Assembly (NCBI GenBank): GCA_028280505.1
Contig: JANQLO010000040.1
Location: forward strand, 62,001 to 126,000
Length of the DNA stretch: 64,000 bases
Origin: Chromatiales bacterium
GTDB lineage: Bacteria; Pseudomonadota; Gammaproteobacteria; Chromatiales; Chromatiaceae
Direction of reading: 5' to 3'
The translations under genes and the position numbers were made by a program. Of the stretch, positions 25,170-34,400 are shown in pieces; within the stretch, counting starts at the first letter, position 1; each line of letters opens with the position of its first letter. Under the pieces are notes generated by a model, which was given only the letters and a program-made list of their open reading frames with translations, was not told the DNA's origin and made no database searches.

Positions 25170-25736
25170 ATGTTTTCCTATCTCCAATCGTTATCTCCGC
25201 GCTCCGCTTACAAAACACTCGAAAACGGGGACAAGATACACTTGGTCGACGTGCGTGAACCCGTTGAATTCAGTACAGGCCATGCACGAGGATCAATCTC
25301 TCTTCCGCTTGCAAAGCTCACGGCAAAACGCATTCGCAAACATTTAGGCGATGCCGCCGGCGTATCCGAGCCGCTTTACGTCATGTGTGCGACGGGTACA
25401 CGTGCAGAACATGCCGTCAGACGACTACACAATATCGGCTTGAAAAATGCGGTATTGGTGAACGGCGGCGTAGAAGCTTGGTCCAACGAACAGTTGCCAA
25501 TGGACTGTAACGGTGATCGACTGTCCTTCGAACAGCAGACGCAAGTTTTAGTCGGCGTTTTGTTAGTCGTCGTTTTGGCGAAAGCCTTACTGCTTCACCC
25601 GGCCTTCTACGCACTGATCGGCATTGTAGGTATCGCGATGATTTTCGCAGGCATGAGCAGAAACAACGCAATATCGTTACTGGTCGCCCGTCTGCCATGG
25701 AATCGGGCTACGTCACAAACAGTTCAGCCAAGCTGA
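25170..25736 (+). CDS. rhodanese with C-terminal membrane domain (DUF2892-like)
   Basis: Sulfurtransferase domain (about 8-112) with LVDVREPVEFSTGHARGSIS and the catalytic Cys in YVMCATGTRAEHA, followed by two hydrophobic segments (about 128-164) of the DUF2892 type that anchor it to the inner membrane. ATG 25170 is chosen because GGGAGG ends 5 bp before it; a TTG just upstream is not needed. The next gene, 46 bp downstream, is a persulfide-dioxygenase-like hydrolase, so the pair likely handles sulfane sulfur. Confidence 0.88.
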   Translation: MFSYLQSLSPRSAYKTLENGDKIHLVDVREPVEFSTGHARGSISLPLAKLTAKRIRKHLGDAAGVSEPLYVMCATGTRAEHAVRRLHNIGLKNAVLVNGGVEAWSNEQLPMDCNGDRLSFEQQTQVLVGVLLVVVLAKALLLHPAFYALIGIVGIAMIFAGMSRNNAISLLVARLPWNRATSQTVQPS

Positions 25737-25782
25737 GCATCGATCGATATCCGAGACACTTTAAGGAGCCGAGGAAACCGAG

Positions 25783-26475
25783 ATGATATTCAAGCAATTG
25801 TTCGACCCCGTATCGTCGACCTATACCTATCTGTTGGCAGAACGACGTGGCGGTGAGGCCTTGATTATCGATCCGGTACTCGAACAGGTACCAAACTATC
25901 TCGGGCTGATCGAATATCTGAAGATCGAGTTGGTGATGGCCATCGACACGCATATTCACGCCGACCACATCACCGGCATTGGCAAGCTCAATGTCGCAAC
26001 CCGATGCGCCACTGCCATGGGTGAACAAACCAAAGCCGAATGCTTGAGCCATAGGTTCTCGGAAGGTGAAATCTTACGTGCGGACGGGGTTGAGCTTGCC
26101 GCGATTTACACCCCGGGCCATACCGACGATTCATACAGCTTTTTGATGGACGGCCATGTGTTCACCGGCGATACGCTGCTGATCCGGGGCACCGGCCGCA
26201 CCGATTTTCAAAATGGCGATCCGGGCGCCCAATACGACAGCATCTTCGACAAACTGCTGAAACTACCGGACAAAACGCTGGTGTATCCCGCACACGACTA
26301 CGAAGGACGCACCTGGAGCACCATCGGCGAGGAAAGGCGTTTGAATCCTCGTTTGCAAGTGAAAACGCGGCAAGAATACATCAACCAGATGAGCGCTTTA
26401 AAGCTCGATCCTCCACGCCTGATCGACGTCGCCGTTCCTGCCAATCGCCATTGCGGATTTCCAATGGCTGCCTGA
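25783..26475 (+). CDS. MBL-fold hydrolase, persulfide dioxygenase-like (ETHE1/glyoxalase II family)
   Basis: Single-domain metallo-beta-lactamase-fold protein of 230 residues. The metal motif is THIHADHITG (HxHxDH), with later ligands in YTPGHTDDS and TGDTL and the final His in VYPAHDYEG. The sequence is of the ETHE1/SdoA kind, which oxidises glutathione persulfide to sulfite. The membrane rhodanese immediately upstream strengthens that reading over a glyoxalase II. RBS AAGGAG lies further upstream and GAGGAAAC is nearer. Confidence 0.85.
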   Translation: MIFKQLFDPVSSTYTYLLAERRGGEALIIDPVLEQVPNYLGLIEYLKIELVMAIDTHIHADHITGIGKLNVATRCATAMGEQTKAECLSHRFSEGEILRADGVELAAIYTPGHTDDSYSFLMDGHVFTGDTLLIRGTGRTDFQNGDPGAQYDSIFDKLLKLPDKTLVYPAHDYEGRTWSTIGEERRLNPRLQVKTRQEYINQMSALKLDPPRLIDVAVPANRHCGFPMAA

Positions 26476-26557
26476 GCCGTGTCCCGGTCAGTCGGTCTTA
26501 TCAAGTCAAGATCGATGATCTACGGTAACGTTAGACAATCAACTTAAACCGTAAAGC

Positions 26558-27898
26558 ATGGCTTCAGAACGTCGCATTCCTTCTTCGCGCCTCGGCCGTC
26601 TTTCAATGATTGGCCGCCTCGCTGCCGGCGTCGCTGGCAGTATGGCGACCGAGGGCGTCCGGCAGATGATACAAGGCCGTCGGCCTGCGTTCGAGGATTT
26701 GCTGCTAACGCCGGCGAATACCCGACGGGTCGCTGATCGTCTATCGGAGATGCGCGGCGCGGCGATGAAGGTCGGTCAGTTATTGTCAATGGATGGCGGT
26801 CATCTGTTACCCCCACAACTCAGCGAAATACTCGACGACTTGCGCAAGAATGCTCACCAGATGCCCCTCGGCGAGGTTGCCCAAGTGCTAAAACAGGCTT
26901 GGGGTAACGGCTGGGAGGCCGAGTTCGAACGCTTTAACTTCAAACCGATCGCCGCGGCATCGATTGGCCAGGTGCATGAAGCGACACTGCGCGACGGTCG
27001 GCATCTCGCTGTCAAGATCCAATATCCGGCGATACAACGCAGTATCGACAGCGATGTCGACAATGTCGGAACCCTGCTCCGTCTGCTCAATCTGCTACCG
27101 GAAGACATGCAACTGGAACCGCTGCTTGCGGAGGCCAAACAACAACTGCACATGGAAGCCGATTATCGCATCGAGGCAAAGTCCATGGCCCGTTTCGCCG
27201 CACTGCTTGGCGAAGACGCGGGTTTTGCCGTTCCTCGCACGATCGATGCCCTGTGTTCGCAAAAGGTATTGGCAATGCAGTTTTTCGATGGCGGACCCAT
27301 TGAACGCCTGCACGACCAAGCAAAGGAACTGCGCGACAAGGTCGCCACCCGTATGCTCGATCTCGCGCTACGCGAACTTTTCGACTGGGGCTTTGTACAG
27401 ACCGATCCGAATTTTGCCAATTATCTCTATCAGCCGGCATCGAAACAGATCCAATTGCTAGACTTCGGCGCGACACGTATCTATTCGGCAGAACGCCGAT
27501 TGCAACTCACAGAACTCTTACGCGCCTGCCTTGATGGGGACGAGGTCTCGATCTCCGACGCAGCACTCGGTATCGGTTATCTCAGCGAAACCGACCCAAC
27601 CCCGTTTCGTGAATACATCGTTCAGCTGTTACGTATCGTGACCGAACCGGTATGCAACACCAGTCTCTATAGCTTCACTGATACAACACTGGCGCGACGC
27701 GCACGTGATATCGTCATCGACATGCGAGTACGCAACAAGTTCGCGCGGGTACCACCTCCCGACATACTGTTCCTGCATCGCAAGCTCGGCGGAATATATC
27801 TGTTGCTCACACGCCTGCGGGCAACCGTCCCTGTTCGCGATCTGATCGAACAATACCTTGGTGCAGGATCTCCAACGCACAATGAACAGGCAGCCTGA
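26558..27898 (+). CDS. AarF/ABC1/UbiB-family atypical kinase
   Basis: 446-residue protein of the ABC1/ADCK family. Visible motifs: MRGAAMKVGQLLSMDGGHLL (the KxGQ segment unique to the family), AAASIGQVHEATL (Ala-rich nucleotide loop), VKIQYP, and QTDPNFANYL with LLDFGATR for catalysis. Family members act in ubiquinone biosynthesis or lipid homeostasis. No C-terminal membrane helix pair as in UbiB is seen, so it is closer to the soluble ADCK type. It lies 82 bp after the MBL hydrolase and may be co-transcribed. Confidence 0.88.
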   Translation: MASERRIPSSRLGRLSMIGRLAAGVAGSMATEGVRQMIQGRRPAFEDLLLTPANTRRVADRLSEMRGAAMKVGQLLSMDGGHLLPPQLSEILDDLRKNAHQMPLGEVAQVLKQAWGNGWEAEFERFNFKPIAAASIGQVHEATLRDGRHLAVKIQYPAIQRSIDSDVDNVGTLLRLLNLLPEDMQLEPLLAEAKQQLHMEADYRIEAKSMARFAALLGEDAGFAVPRTIDALCSQKVLAMQFFDGGPIERLHDQAKELRDKVATRMLDLALRELFDWGFVQTDPNFANYLYQPASKQIQLLDFGATRIYSAERRLQLTELLRACLDGDEVSISDAALGIGYLSETDPTPFREYIVQLLRIVTEPVCNTSLYSFTDTTLARRARDIVIDMRVRNKFARVPPPDILFLHRKLGGIYLLLTRLRATVPVRDLIEQYLGAGSPTHNEQAA

Positions 27899-27933
27899 AG
27901 TCGCCTGATCGCCCCAACCCGTTCACATTCGGC

Positions 27934-29466
27934 ATGGTGTGCGAACGACTGACCTTGATCCTGGGTGATCAGCTGGATCGTGCATCGCCGGTCTTACAAG
28001 GGCTTGTGCACGACTCGGATCCGATTCTGATGATCGAGTCGCGAGAAGAATCGCGGCGCATCCCGTCGCACAAGGCGCGTACCGCATTTTTTCTGGCCGC
28101 AATGCGACATCATGCGGGCTGGCTTCGCCAGCAAGGCCATACCGTCGACTATGTGACGCTGAACCATGCGGACGCCGACACGTTCGGTTCCGCTTTGTCG
28201 GCTGCTCTGCAGCGTTGCAAACCCAGAACCCTGCGCATGGTCAAAGCCGGCGAATACGGCGTGCAACAGAACATCGAAGCTGTCTGCTCGACATACGGGA
28301 CGACGCTCGATTTACTCGAAGATACTCATTTTTATTGCAGCAGCGATGCCTTTTCGACATGGCGCAGCGGGCGACGCAAGCCTGTGATGGAGCACTTCTA
28401 TCGCTGGGTGCGCCAGACCCACGATGTCCTGATGGACGGGAAGCAACCTGTCGGTGGCGAATGGAATCTGGACAAGCAGAACCGCAAGACCTTCGGTAAG
28501 AACGGCCCCGGCATGCTTCCTTCACCCATCGGTTTCGCGCCGGATAAGCTAACACACGAGGTACTGGCCGAGGTTACCGCGACATTCCCGGACAACCCCG
28601 GAGAACTGCAACACTTCGACTGGCCGGTAACCCGCGAGCAGGCGCTCGAAGCATTGACGGACTTTATCGAACACCGACTCCCGGCCTTCGGGCCGTTCCA
28701 GGATGCCATGTGGCAAGACGAGCCCTGGCTGTATCACTCCCACCTGTCGGCAGCATTGAATCTCAAACTGCTCAACCCAAGAGAAGTCGTCGATGCGGCG
28801 GTCGCCGCCTACCAAGAAGGTCGCGCACCACTCAATTCGGTCGAAGGCTTCATACGGCAAATCATCGGATGGCGCGAATATGTGCGCGGCATCTATTGGA
28901 GCGACATGCCGGACTATCTGCAACGCAATGCGCTCAACGCCCAGCAGCCTCTGCCCGCTTTCTATTGGACCGCAGAAACAGACATGCATTGTCTCGCGCA
29001 GGTCATCGGTCAGACGCTTCGCACCGGCTATGCCCATCATATCCAACGCCTGATGGTAACCGGCCTGTTCGCAATGTTGTTCGGCGTGCGTCCTCTCGAG
29101 ATTCACCGCTGGTACTTGGCGGTCTATGTCGACGCCGTCGAATGGGTCGAGGCACCCAATACCCTGGGGATGTCACAACACGCCGACGGCGGCCTGCTGG
29201 GCTCAAAGCCGTATGCGGCATCCGGACGCTACATCCAGCGCATGAGCAATTATTGCGACGATTGTCGCTATCGACCCGGCCTATCCACGGGTGAACTCGC
29301 TTGCCCTTTCACCACGCTGTATTGGGATTTCTTGATTCGCCACGAAATGCGATTCGGTGAGCATCCCCGCACTGCCATGCAGTGGCGTATGCTAACCAAG
29401 CTTGACACCACACAACGCCGAGCCATCGTCGCGCAAGCCAACGATATCCGTTCACAATTCGGCTAA
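27934..29466 (+). CDS. photolyase/cryptochrome-related protein (Fe-S bacterial type)
   Basis: 510-residue flavoprotein of the deoxyribodipyrimidine photolyase-related (PhrB/FeS-BCP) group. It starts LTLILGDQLDRASPVL and has VEGFIRQIIGWREYVRGIYW, YCDDCRYRP and ELACPFTTLYWDFLIRH; these Cys residues would hold the [4Fe-4S] cluster. Characterised members repair (6-4) photoproducts using FAD and a lumazine-type antenna. It follows the AarF gene by 35 bp on the same strand. No separate regulation is visible. Confidence 0.9.
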   Translation: MVCERLTLILGDQLDRASPVLQGLVHDSDPILMIESREESRRIPSHKARTAFFLAAMRHHAGWLRQQGHTVDYVTLNHADADTFGSALSAALQRCKPRTLRMVKAGEYGVQQNIEAVCSTYGTTLDLLEDTHFYCSSDAFSTWRSGRRKPVMEHFYRWVRQTHDVLMDGKQPVGGEWNLDKQNRKTFGKNGPGMLPSPIGFAPDKLTHEVLAEVTATFPDNPGELQHFDWPVTREQALEALTDFIEHRLPAFGPFQDAMWQDEPWLYHSHLSAALNLKLLNPREVVDAAVAAYQEGRAPLNSVEGFIRQIIGWREYVRGIYWSDMPDYLQRNALNAQQPLPAFYWTAETDMHCLAQVIGQTLRTGYAHHIQRLMVTGLFAMLFGVRPLEIHRWYLAVYVDAVEWVEAPNTLGMSQHADGGLLGSKPYAASGRYIQRMSNYCDDCRYRPGLSTGELACPFTTLYWDFLIRHEMRFGEHPRTAMQWRMLTKLDTTQRRAIVAQANDIRSQFG

Positions 29467-29499
29467 CCGACCAAGTACTTTGGCCGGAAACTCGATATA

Positions 29500-30603
29500 G
29501 TGGAAAAGTATCGGTCAACCACGATCCTCTTGGATACGCCACGCAAGTTCATGCCGCCCTTCTCCTTCCCGCACCGCAACTGGCGCACCCTTGCTGCATT
29601 CATCCTGATACTGACGGGCCAGGCCGCGTTTCACCCCGCAGTTCATGCCGATGCCGCGGCACCAAGTCCCCCGCCGGGTGCCTTTTGGAGCCTGCAGTTG
29701 GAAAACGACGTCTGGGGCAGCGGCGACGATCGCTTCTACAGCCACGGCACCCAAATCAGTTGTTTGCACCCCGGCGCTCCACCGGATTGGTTGCGGGATG
29801 CTGCCGAGCAGCTTCCGTTTTTTGACCTCGGCAGTGCGCAAGCCGTGCAGTTCTCACTCGGCCAAAAGATCTTCACACCGGAAAATACCGAGACCGGAGT
29901 ACTGCTACCCGACGATCGCCCCTACGCCGGCTGGCTGTTCGGCAGTGCCGAATTGCTCGGCCTGATCCGCGAAGACAATAATCATCAGGTCGGCAATCTA
30001 TTCGGCATCACCCTGGGCGTCATCGGACCGGCGGCCCTGGGTGAAGAAATCCAAAACGGCTTTCATGATCTGATCGATATCGACCGTGCCGAAGGTTGGG
30101 ACAACCAGCTCGAAAACGAACCCGGCATCGTCATCAACTATGCTCGCCGTTGGCAGTATTTTCAGCCGGCGTTTAGCAACACAGAATTCGAAACCTCGCC
30201 GCACATCACCGCGGCACTCGGCAATATCTACACCTACGCCGGCGGCGGTCTGATGTTGCGTTGGGGCCGAGGCCTGCGCAACGACTTCTCACCGCCCAAT
30301 ATACGCCCCGGTTTTCCCGGCATCCCCTATCTCAGGCCCAGCAAACAACCGAGCTGGTATCTGTTCGCTGGTGTCGAGGGCCGCGCGGTCGCGCGTAACA
30401 TTTTTCTCGACGGCAATACCTTCGAAGACAGCCACAGCGTCGACAAGAAGCCCTTGGTCGCCGATTTTCAGTTCGGCGTAGCCTGGCAGTGGGAAGGCGT
30501 GCGCATCGCCCTCAGCAATGTCTGGCGTACACGTGAGTTCGACGAGCAAGACGAAAACACCCAGTTCGGTGCATTCAATGTTTCGTTTTATCTGCCGGAC
30601 TGA
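29500..30603 (+). CDS. LpxR-family outer-membrane lipid A deacylase-like protein
   Basis: Outer-membrane beta-barrel protein. The block WSLQLENDVWGSGDDRFYSHG is the LpxR signature containing the Asn-Asp pair and the downstream Ser-His segment of the active site. LPDDRPYAGWLFG and the final strand ending FNVSFYLPD (aromatic near the C-terminus) fit a porin-type barrel. An export signal lies in residues 18-50. GTG 29500 opens the frame, but the ATG at 29551 (MPPFSFPHRNW) is an equally good start; no RBS decides. In Salmonella LpxR removes the 3'-acyl chains of lipid A. Its 3' end overlaps the convergent nei gene by 16 bp. Confidence 0.87.
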   Translation: MEKYRSTTILLDTPRKFMPPFSFPHRNWRTLAAFILILTGQAAFHPAVHADAAAPSPPPGAFWSLQLENDVWGSGDDRFYSHGTQISCLHPGAPPDWLRDAAEQLPFFDLGSAQAVQFSLGQKIFTPENTETGVLLPDDRPYAGWLFGSAELLGLIREDNNHQVGNLFGITLGVIGPAALGEEIQNGFHDLIDIDRAEGWDNQLENEPGIVINYARRWQYFQPAFSNTEFETSPHITAALGNIYTYAGGGLMLRWGRGLRNDFSPPNIRPGFPGIPYLRPSKQPSWYLFAGVEGRAVARNIFLDGNTFEDSHSVDKKPLVADFQFGVAWQWEGVRIALSNVWRTREFDEQDENTQFGAFNVSFYLPD

Positions 30604-31403
30604 GCGTTTCCGCAGGATGGCTGACATACCGGGCACCAATACGTCGAACGCTGCCCCTTTCCCAGCTTGGCCGATTCGACTTTGCCGTAATCACAACGTA
30701 AGCACGGCTGTCCCGTACGACGATAGACCCATAAGCCACCGGCCTCATCATCCGTATGCCTAGTGACCCGCGGCCCGCCATCGATGTTCTGACGCAAAAG
30801 ATCGCTGGCCAAACGATAGAGATCGAGCAACTGCTCCTCACCTAGATCAGCAATATGGCAATCAGGGTGCCGTCCTTCAAGAAACAACACCTCGGACTTG
30901 TAGACATTACCGATACCACTCGCGATACGCTGATCGAGTAACAGATCGATCAACAAAGCGCCTGGTTGGGACAATGCTGTCACACGACACCGGATCTCAT
31001 CGAAATCAACAGTATCGGCGAGTAGATCGGGACCGAGCATAGCGTTGAGGGTACGGTGGCGCACACCATTGGCACGTAGTAGTTCGACCTGCGCGGCATT
31101 GAAGCAGACAAACACCCGTTCACCGACATCCAGCACGATCGATGCCCTGTGCTTCGGTTTCTGCCATGCCTCGTCCGGCGCATAACCATGCCACGACCCC
31201 CACATACCCAGATGGCTACGCAACAGGCGCCCGTCGTCCAACGCAATGAACAAATGCTTACCATGCGAGTAAACATCGTCGATCCGCAAACCGTGAAGGT
31301 CCACTCGACCATCGGCCCGCGCATAACCGGCAACCAGTGCTTGTCCACTCAACGCCGGGCCCAGGTATCGGGCCAACTTGAAAACGGTATCGCCCTCTGG
31401 CAT
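30588..31403 (-). CDS. nei: formamidopyrimidine-DNA glycosylase/endonuclease VIII family protein
   Basis: Base-excision repair glycosylase of 271 residues. The true start ATG 31403 gives the required N-terminus MPEGDTVFKLAR, where Pro2 becomes the catalytic amine after Met removal and Glu3 follows; the longer frame to 31730 is not coding. Further features: LRSHLGMWGSW, the H2TH region IASGIGNVYKSEVLFLEG and a C-terminal zinc finger CLRC...CPVCQ. Its ATG overlaps the lhr stop by one base (TGATG), placing it third in a ligase-Lhr-Nei operon. Confidence 0.92.
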   Translation of the reverse strand: MPEGDTVFKLARYLGPALSGQALVAGYARADGRVDLHGLRIDDVYSHGKHLFIALDDGRLLRSHLGMWGSWHGYAPDEAWQKPKHRASIVLDVGERVFVCFNAAQVELLRANGVRHRTLNAMLGPDLLADTVDFDEIRCRVTALSQPGALLIDLLLDQRIASGIGNVYKSEVLFLEGRHPDCHIADLGEEQLLDLYRLASDLLRQNIDGGPRVTRHTDDEAGGLWVYRRTGQPCLRCDYGKVESAKLGKGQRSTYWCPVCQPSCGNAQSGR

Positions 31404-34400
31404 CAGGCGAACCGTTCGGCCGCGAGACCACGATAATCGCTGACGAAACCGCTGGCTTGCATGACCTCCGCATAACGCGACTCGCGCACCGGAACACCGT
31501 CGATCTTTTCGATCACCAATGAACGCCGCCGGGTCGTCCTCGGGATCTCGTGCAACGTAGCGAATGCCGCCGCCGCGCGGTCCGGATCGGAAAGGCCTGA
31601 AGGAAAGGTCAACAAATGCCTCCCGCCGGCGGTCAGGTACAACAATGGCCGGCCCGCATCGAGCAATACCCAGGCACCGGCAACCCGGCGCGGACTCGTT
31701 CCGGCCTTGGGATTCCCGGTCTCGGGCCAAGGTAGCAGACTACCCCAAGGATTTGCGGGATCGACGACAGAAAGGCAACGAATTTCCGATTCACCGTCTG
31801 TGCTCGACGAAGCGGTATCGTCCGCTACCGCACGAATACGGTCCACCACGCCGGGTCGCGCGAACTGTGCACCGGAAAGCCCTTCGACATAGTAACCACG
31901 CCGGACCTTGCCGCTGTCTTCCATCGCAGACAGCACCTTGTAGATGGGCCCGAAGCCACCAGCCAGGTTTTCCGCATGCACGGCCTCTCGGCTGACCACA
32001 CCATAACGATCGAGCAACATCTCGGCTCGCGCCAACGCGCGTTCGGTATCCGAAACGCTGTCATCACACAGGTTGGCAACCAGAGACCAACGCCCACCTG
32101 CCATCGCAGCATCGGCACGCAGACGTGCACGCGACGAACCGCCGCCACGCATGCCCAAAGCGCGCAGCGGTGCGAAAGTGTCGTTGGTGATCTGACCGGC
32201 CCAGACGAGATCCCATAGCGCATGCAGAAAATCTTGCGAAGACGGCGGTTCAGAATCGTCTTTCACGGCATCCTGCAACTCGAACAGGAAAGAGGCGCCT
32301 CGTTGCTGCAAACGCTCGACGATCGCTCGATGGATTGGCTGCTCTATCCCGGTATCGGCCACTTGCACCGACGATAACAACCGACCGGCATGCTCGCGCA
32401 AATACAAGGCAATCCGGCCGTCCTTGTTGCCGCTCGCACCGCATCCGACCCAAACCACTTGGCCGCTGGCCGCGAGCATGTCCAACATGTCGAGATTGAA
32501 GCGTGCCATACGCGCCGGCAAGAGACTGGTGTGCAACATCGACCACGGCAGCTCCAGCCCTTCGAGTTGTTGGACAACCTCACGTAAACGCGGCAAGCCC
32601 TCATGGGTATCGCCGAGCCCATGCCACTCGGGCAGGAAACGACCGAGCACCGCCGCGTCGACCGGTGCGACCGCATCACGCAAACGCGCCAAGGTGCGAC
32701 GCTTGAGCCGTCGCAACACCTCAGCATCACACCAATCGAGCGCTACACCACCCGGCCGGATCTCACCCTGCACCAAATGACCTTGACGAAGCAGGCTTTG
32801 CAATACCGGTTCGACCAGAGCCGGCCGCAGGCCATAACGATCCGCAAGATCTTGCGTTAGGAAGGGTCCATGCGTCTTCGCATAGCGTCTGAATACTTTT
32901 TCGAGTGACTGTTCGACAGTTTGGATAAAGCTGTCCGGCAGACCCGAAGGCGGCATGGCACCCAAGGCATCGCGATACAAACCGGCATCCTCGGCAGCGA
33001 TCCAACGCGTGTCACCGGCCAACTTGATCGCGATCGCTCGACGCGATGCGCTCAACGCTTCGAGCGCGGCCGACAAGGGACAAGATACGCGTACCGTGAG
33101 TTCGGTTTCGTTTAGATCGCCCAGTTGCCGTAGCAGATCATGGATCTCGTCAGCATCGCGTGCCCGGCGCGACTCGACAAGCCGCTGGAGTTCGTCCTCC
33201 AGTTCGGCCATCACCTGTGGATCGATCAATTCCCGCAATTCGGCCTGGCCGAGCAATTCACCCAAGAGTTGACGATCGAGCGTCAACGCCTGGGCCTTGC
33301 GCTCGGCCAGCGGCGCGTCCTGCTCATAAATGTAGGCCGCGACATAAGCAAACACCAACGAACGCGCGAACGGCGACGCCGACGGCGTCTCGACTTCGTT
33401 GACCCTAACGCGCCGTGAGCTGATGTCGCGCAGTAGTTCACACAAGGCAGCGATGTCGAAGATATCGCTCAAGGCCTGGCGGTAAGTCTCGAGCACGACG
33501 GGAAAGCTCGGATACTGGCGCACCGCCGCGAGCAGATTCTGCGCCTTCAGACGTTGCGCCCAAAGCGGGTTGCGCTGATCGGCCCGCCGCCTTGGTAGCA
33601 ACAAGGACCGCGCGGCATTCTCACGGAACAGCCCGGCGAACATCGCGGTCTGTGCAAGCTGCTCGGTCACCTGTTCCTCGACCTCGTTCGGATCGGGCAA
33701 CAAGGTCGACAACGACGGCAGCTCTTCGACATCGGCAAAGCGCAACACGATACCGTCATCGGTATACATGACTTGCACTTCGAAACCACTGCGGTTGGAT
33801 AACTCGTATTGCAAGGCCATGGACCAGGGTGCATGCACCCGCGCACCGAACGGCGACAGGATACAGACCCGCCAGTCGCCCAGTTCGTCGCGAAAACGTT
33901 CGACGGTGATATCGCGATCGGTAGGTAGGCTACCCGTGTGCTGCTTCTGTTCGCGAACATAGGTTGTCAGATTTTCCGCGGCATTCGCATCGAGCTGTGT
34001 CTCCGTCTGCAGCCAATCGATCGCGGCTGTTTGAGACTTGGCGCCGAGTCGACGCACAAAGGCCCCCAGCGCGCGACCAAGCTCGATCGGTCGCCCGGGC
34101 CCATCACCATGCCAGAACGGCAGCTTGCCGGGTTCGCCCGGCGCCGGCGATACAATCACTTTATCGCGGGTGATCTCCTCAACCCGCCAGGTGCTGGCGC
34201 CGAGCAGGATGTTCTCGCCGGCGCGGGTCTCGAACACCATTTCCTCGTCCAGTTCGCCCAGACGACCGCCCTCACTACCTAAGGTAACGGTGTAATTGCC
34301 GCGATCCGGAATGGTCCCGGCATTCATGCGCGACAGCATCGGACTGCCACGGCGCGGACTCAACATATCGGTCGTCCGGTCCCAGGCCAACAACGGTCGC

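Noticed and set aside
31404-31730. N-terminal extension of the nei frame
   Set aside because: Pro2/Glu3 of the glycosylase must follow the initiating Met at 31403; the extension lies within the 3' end of lhr.
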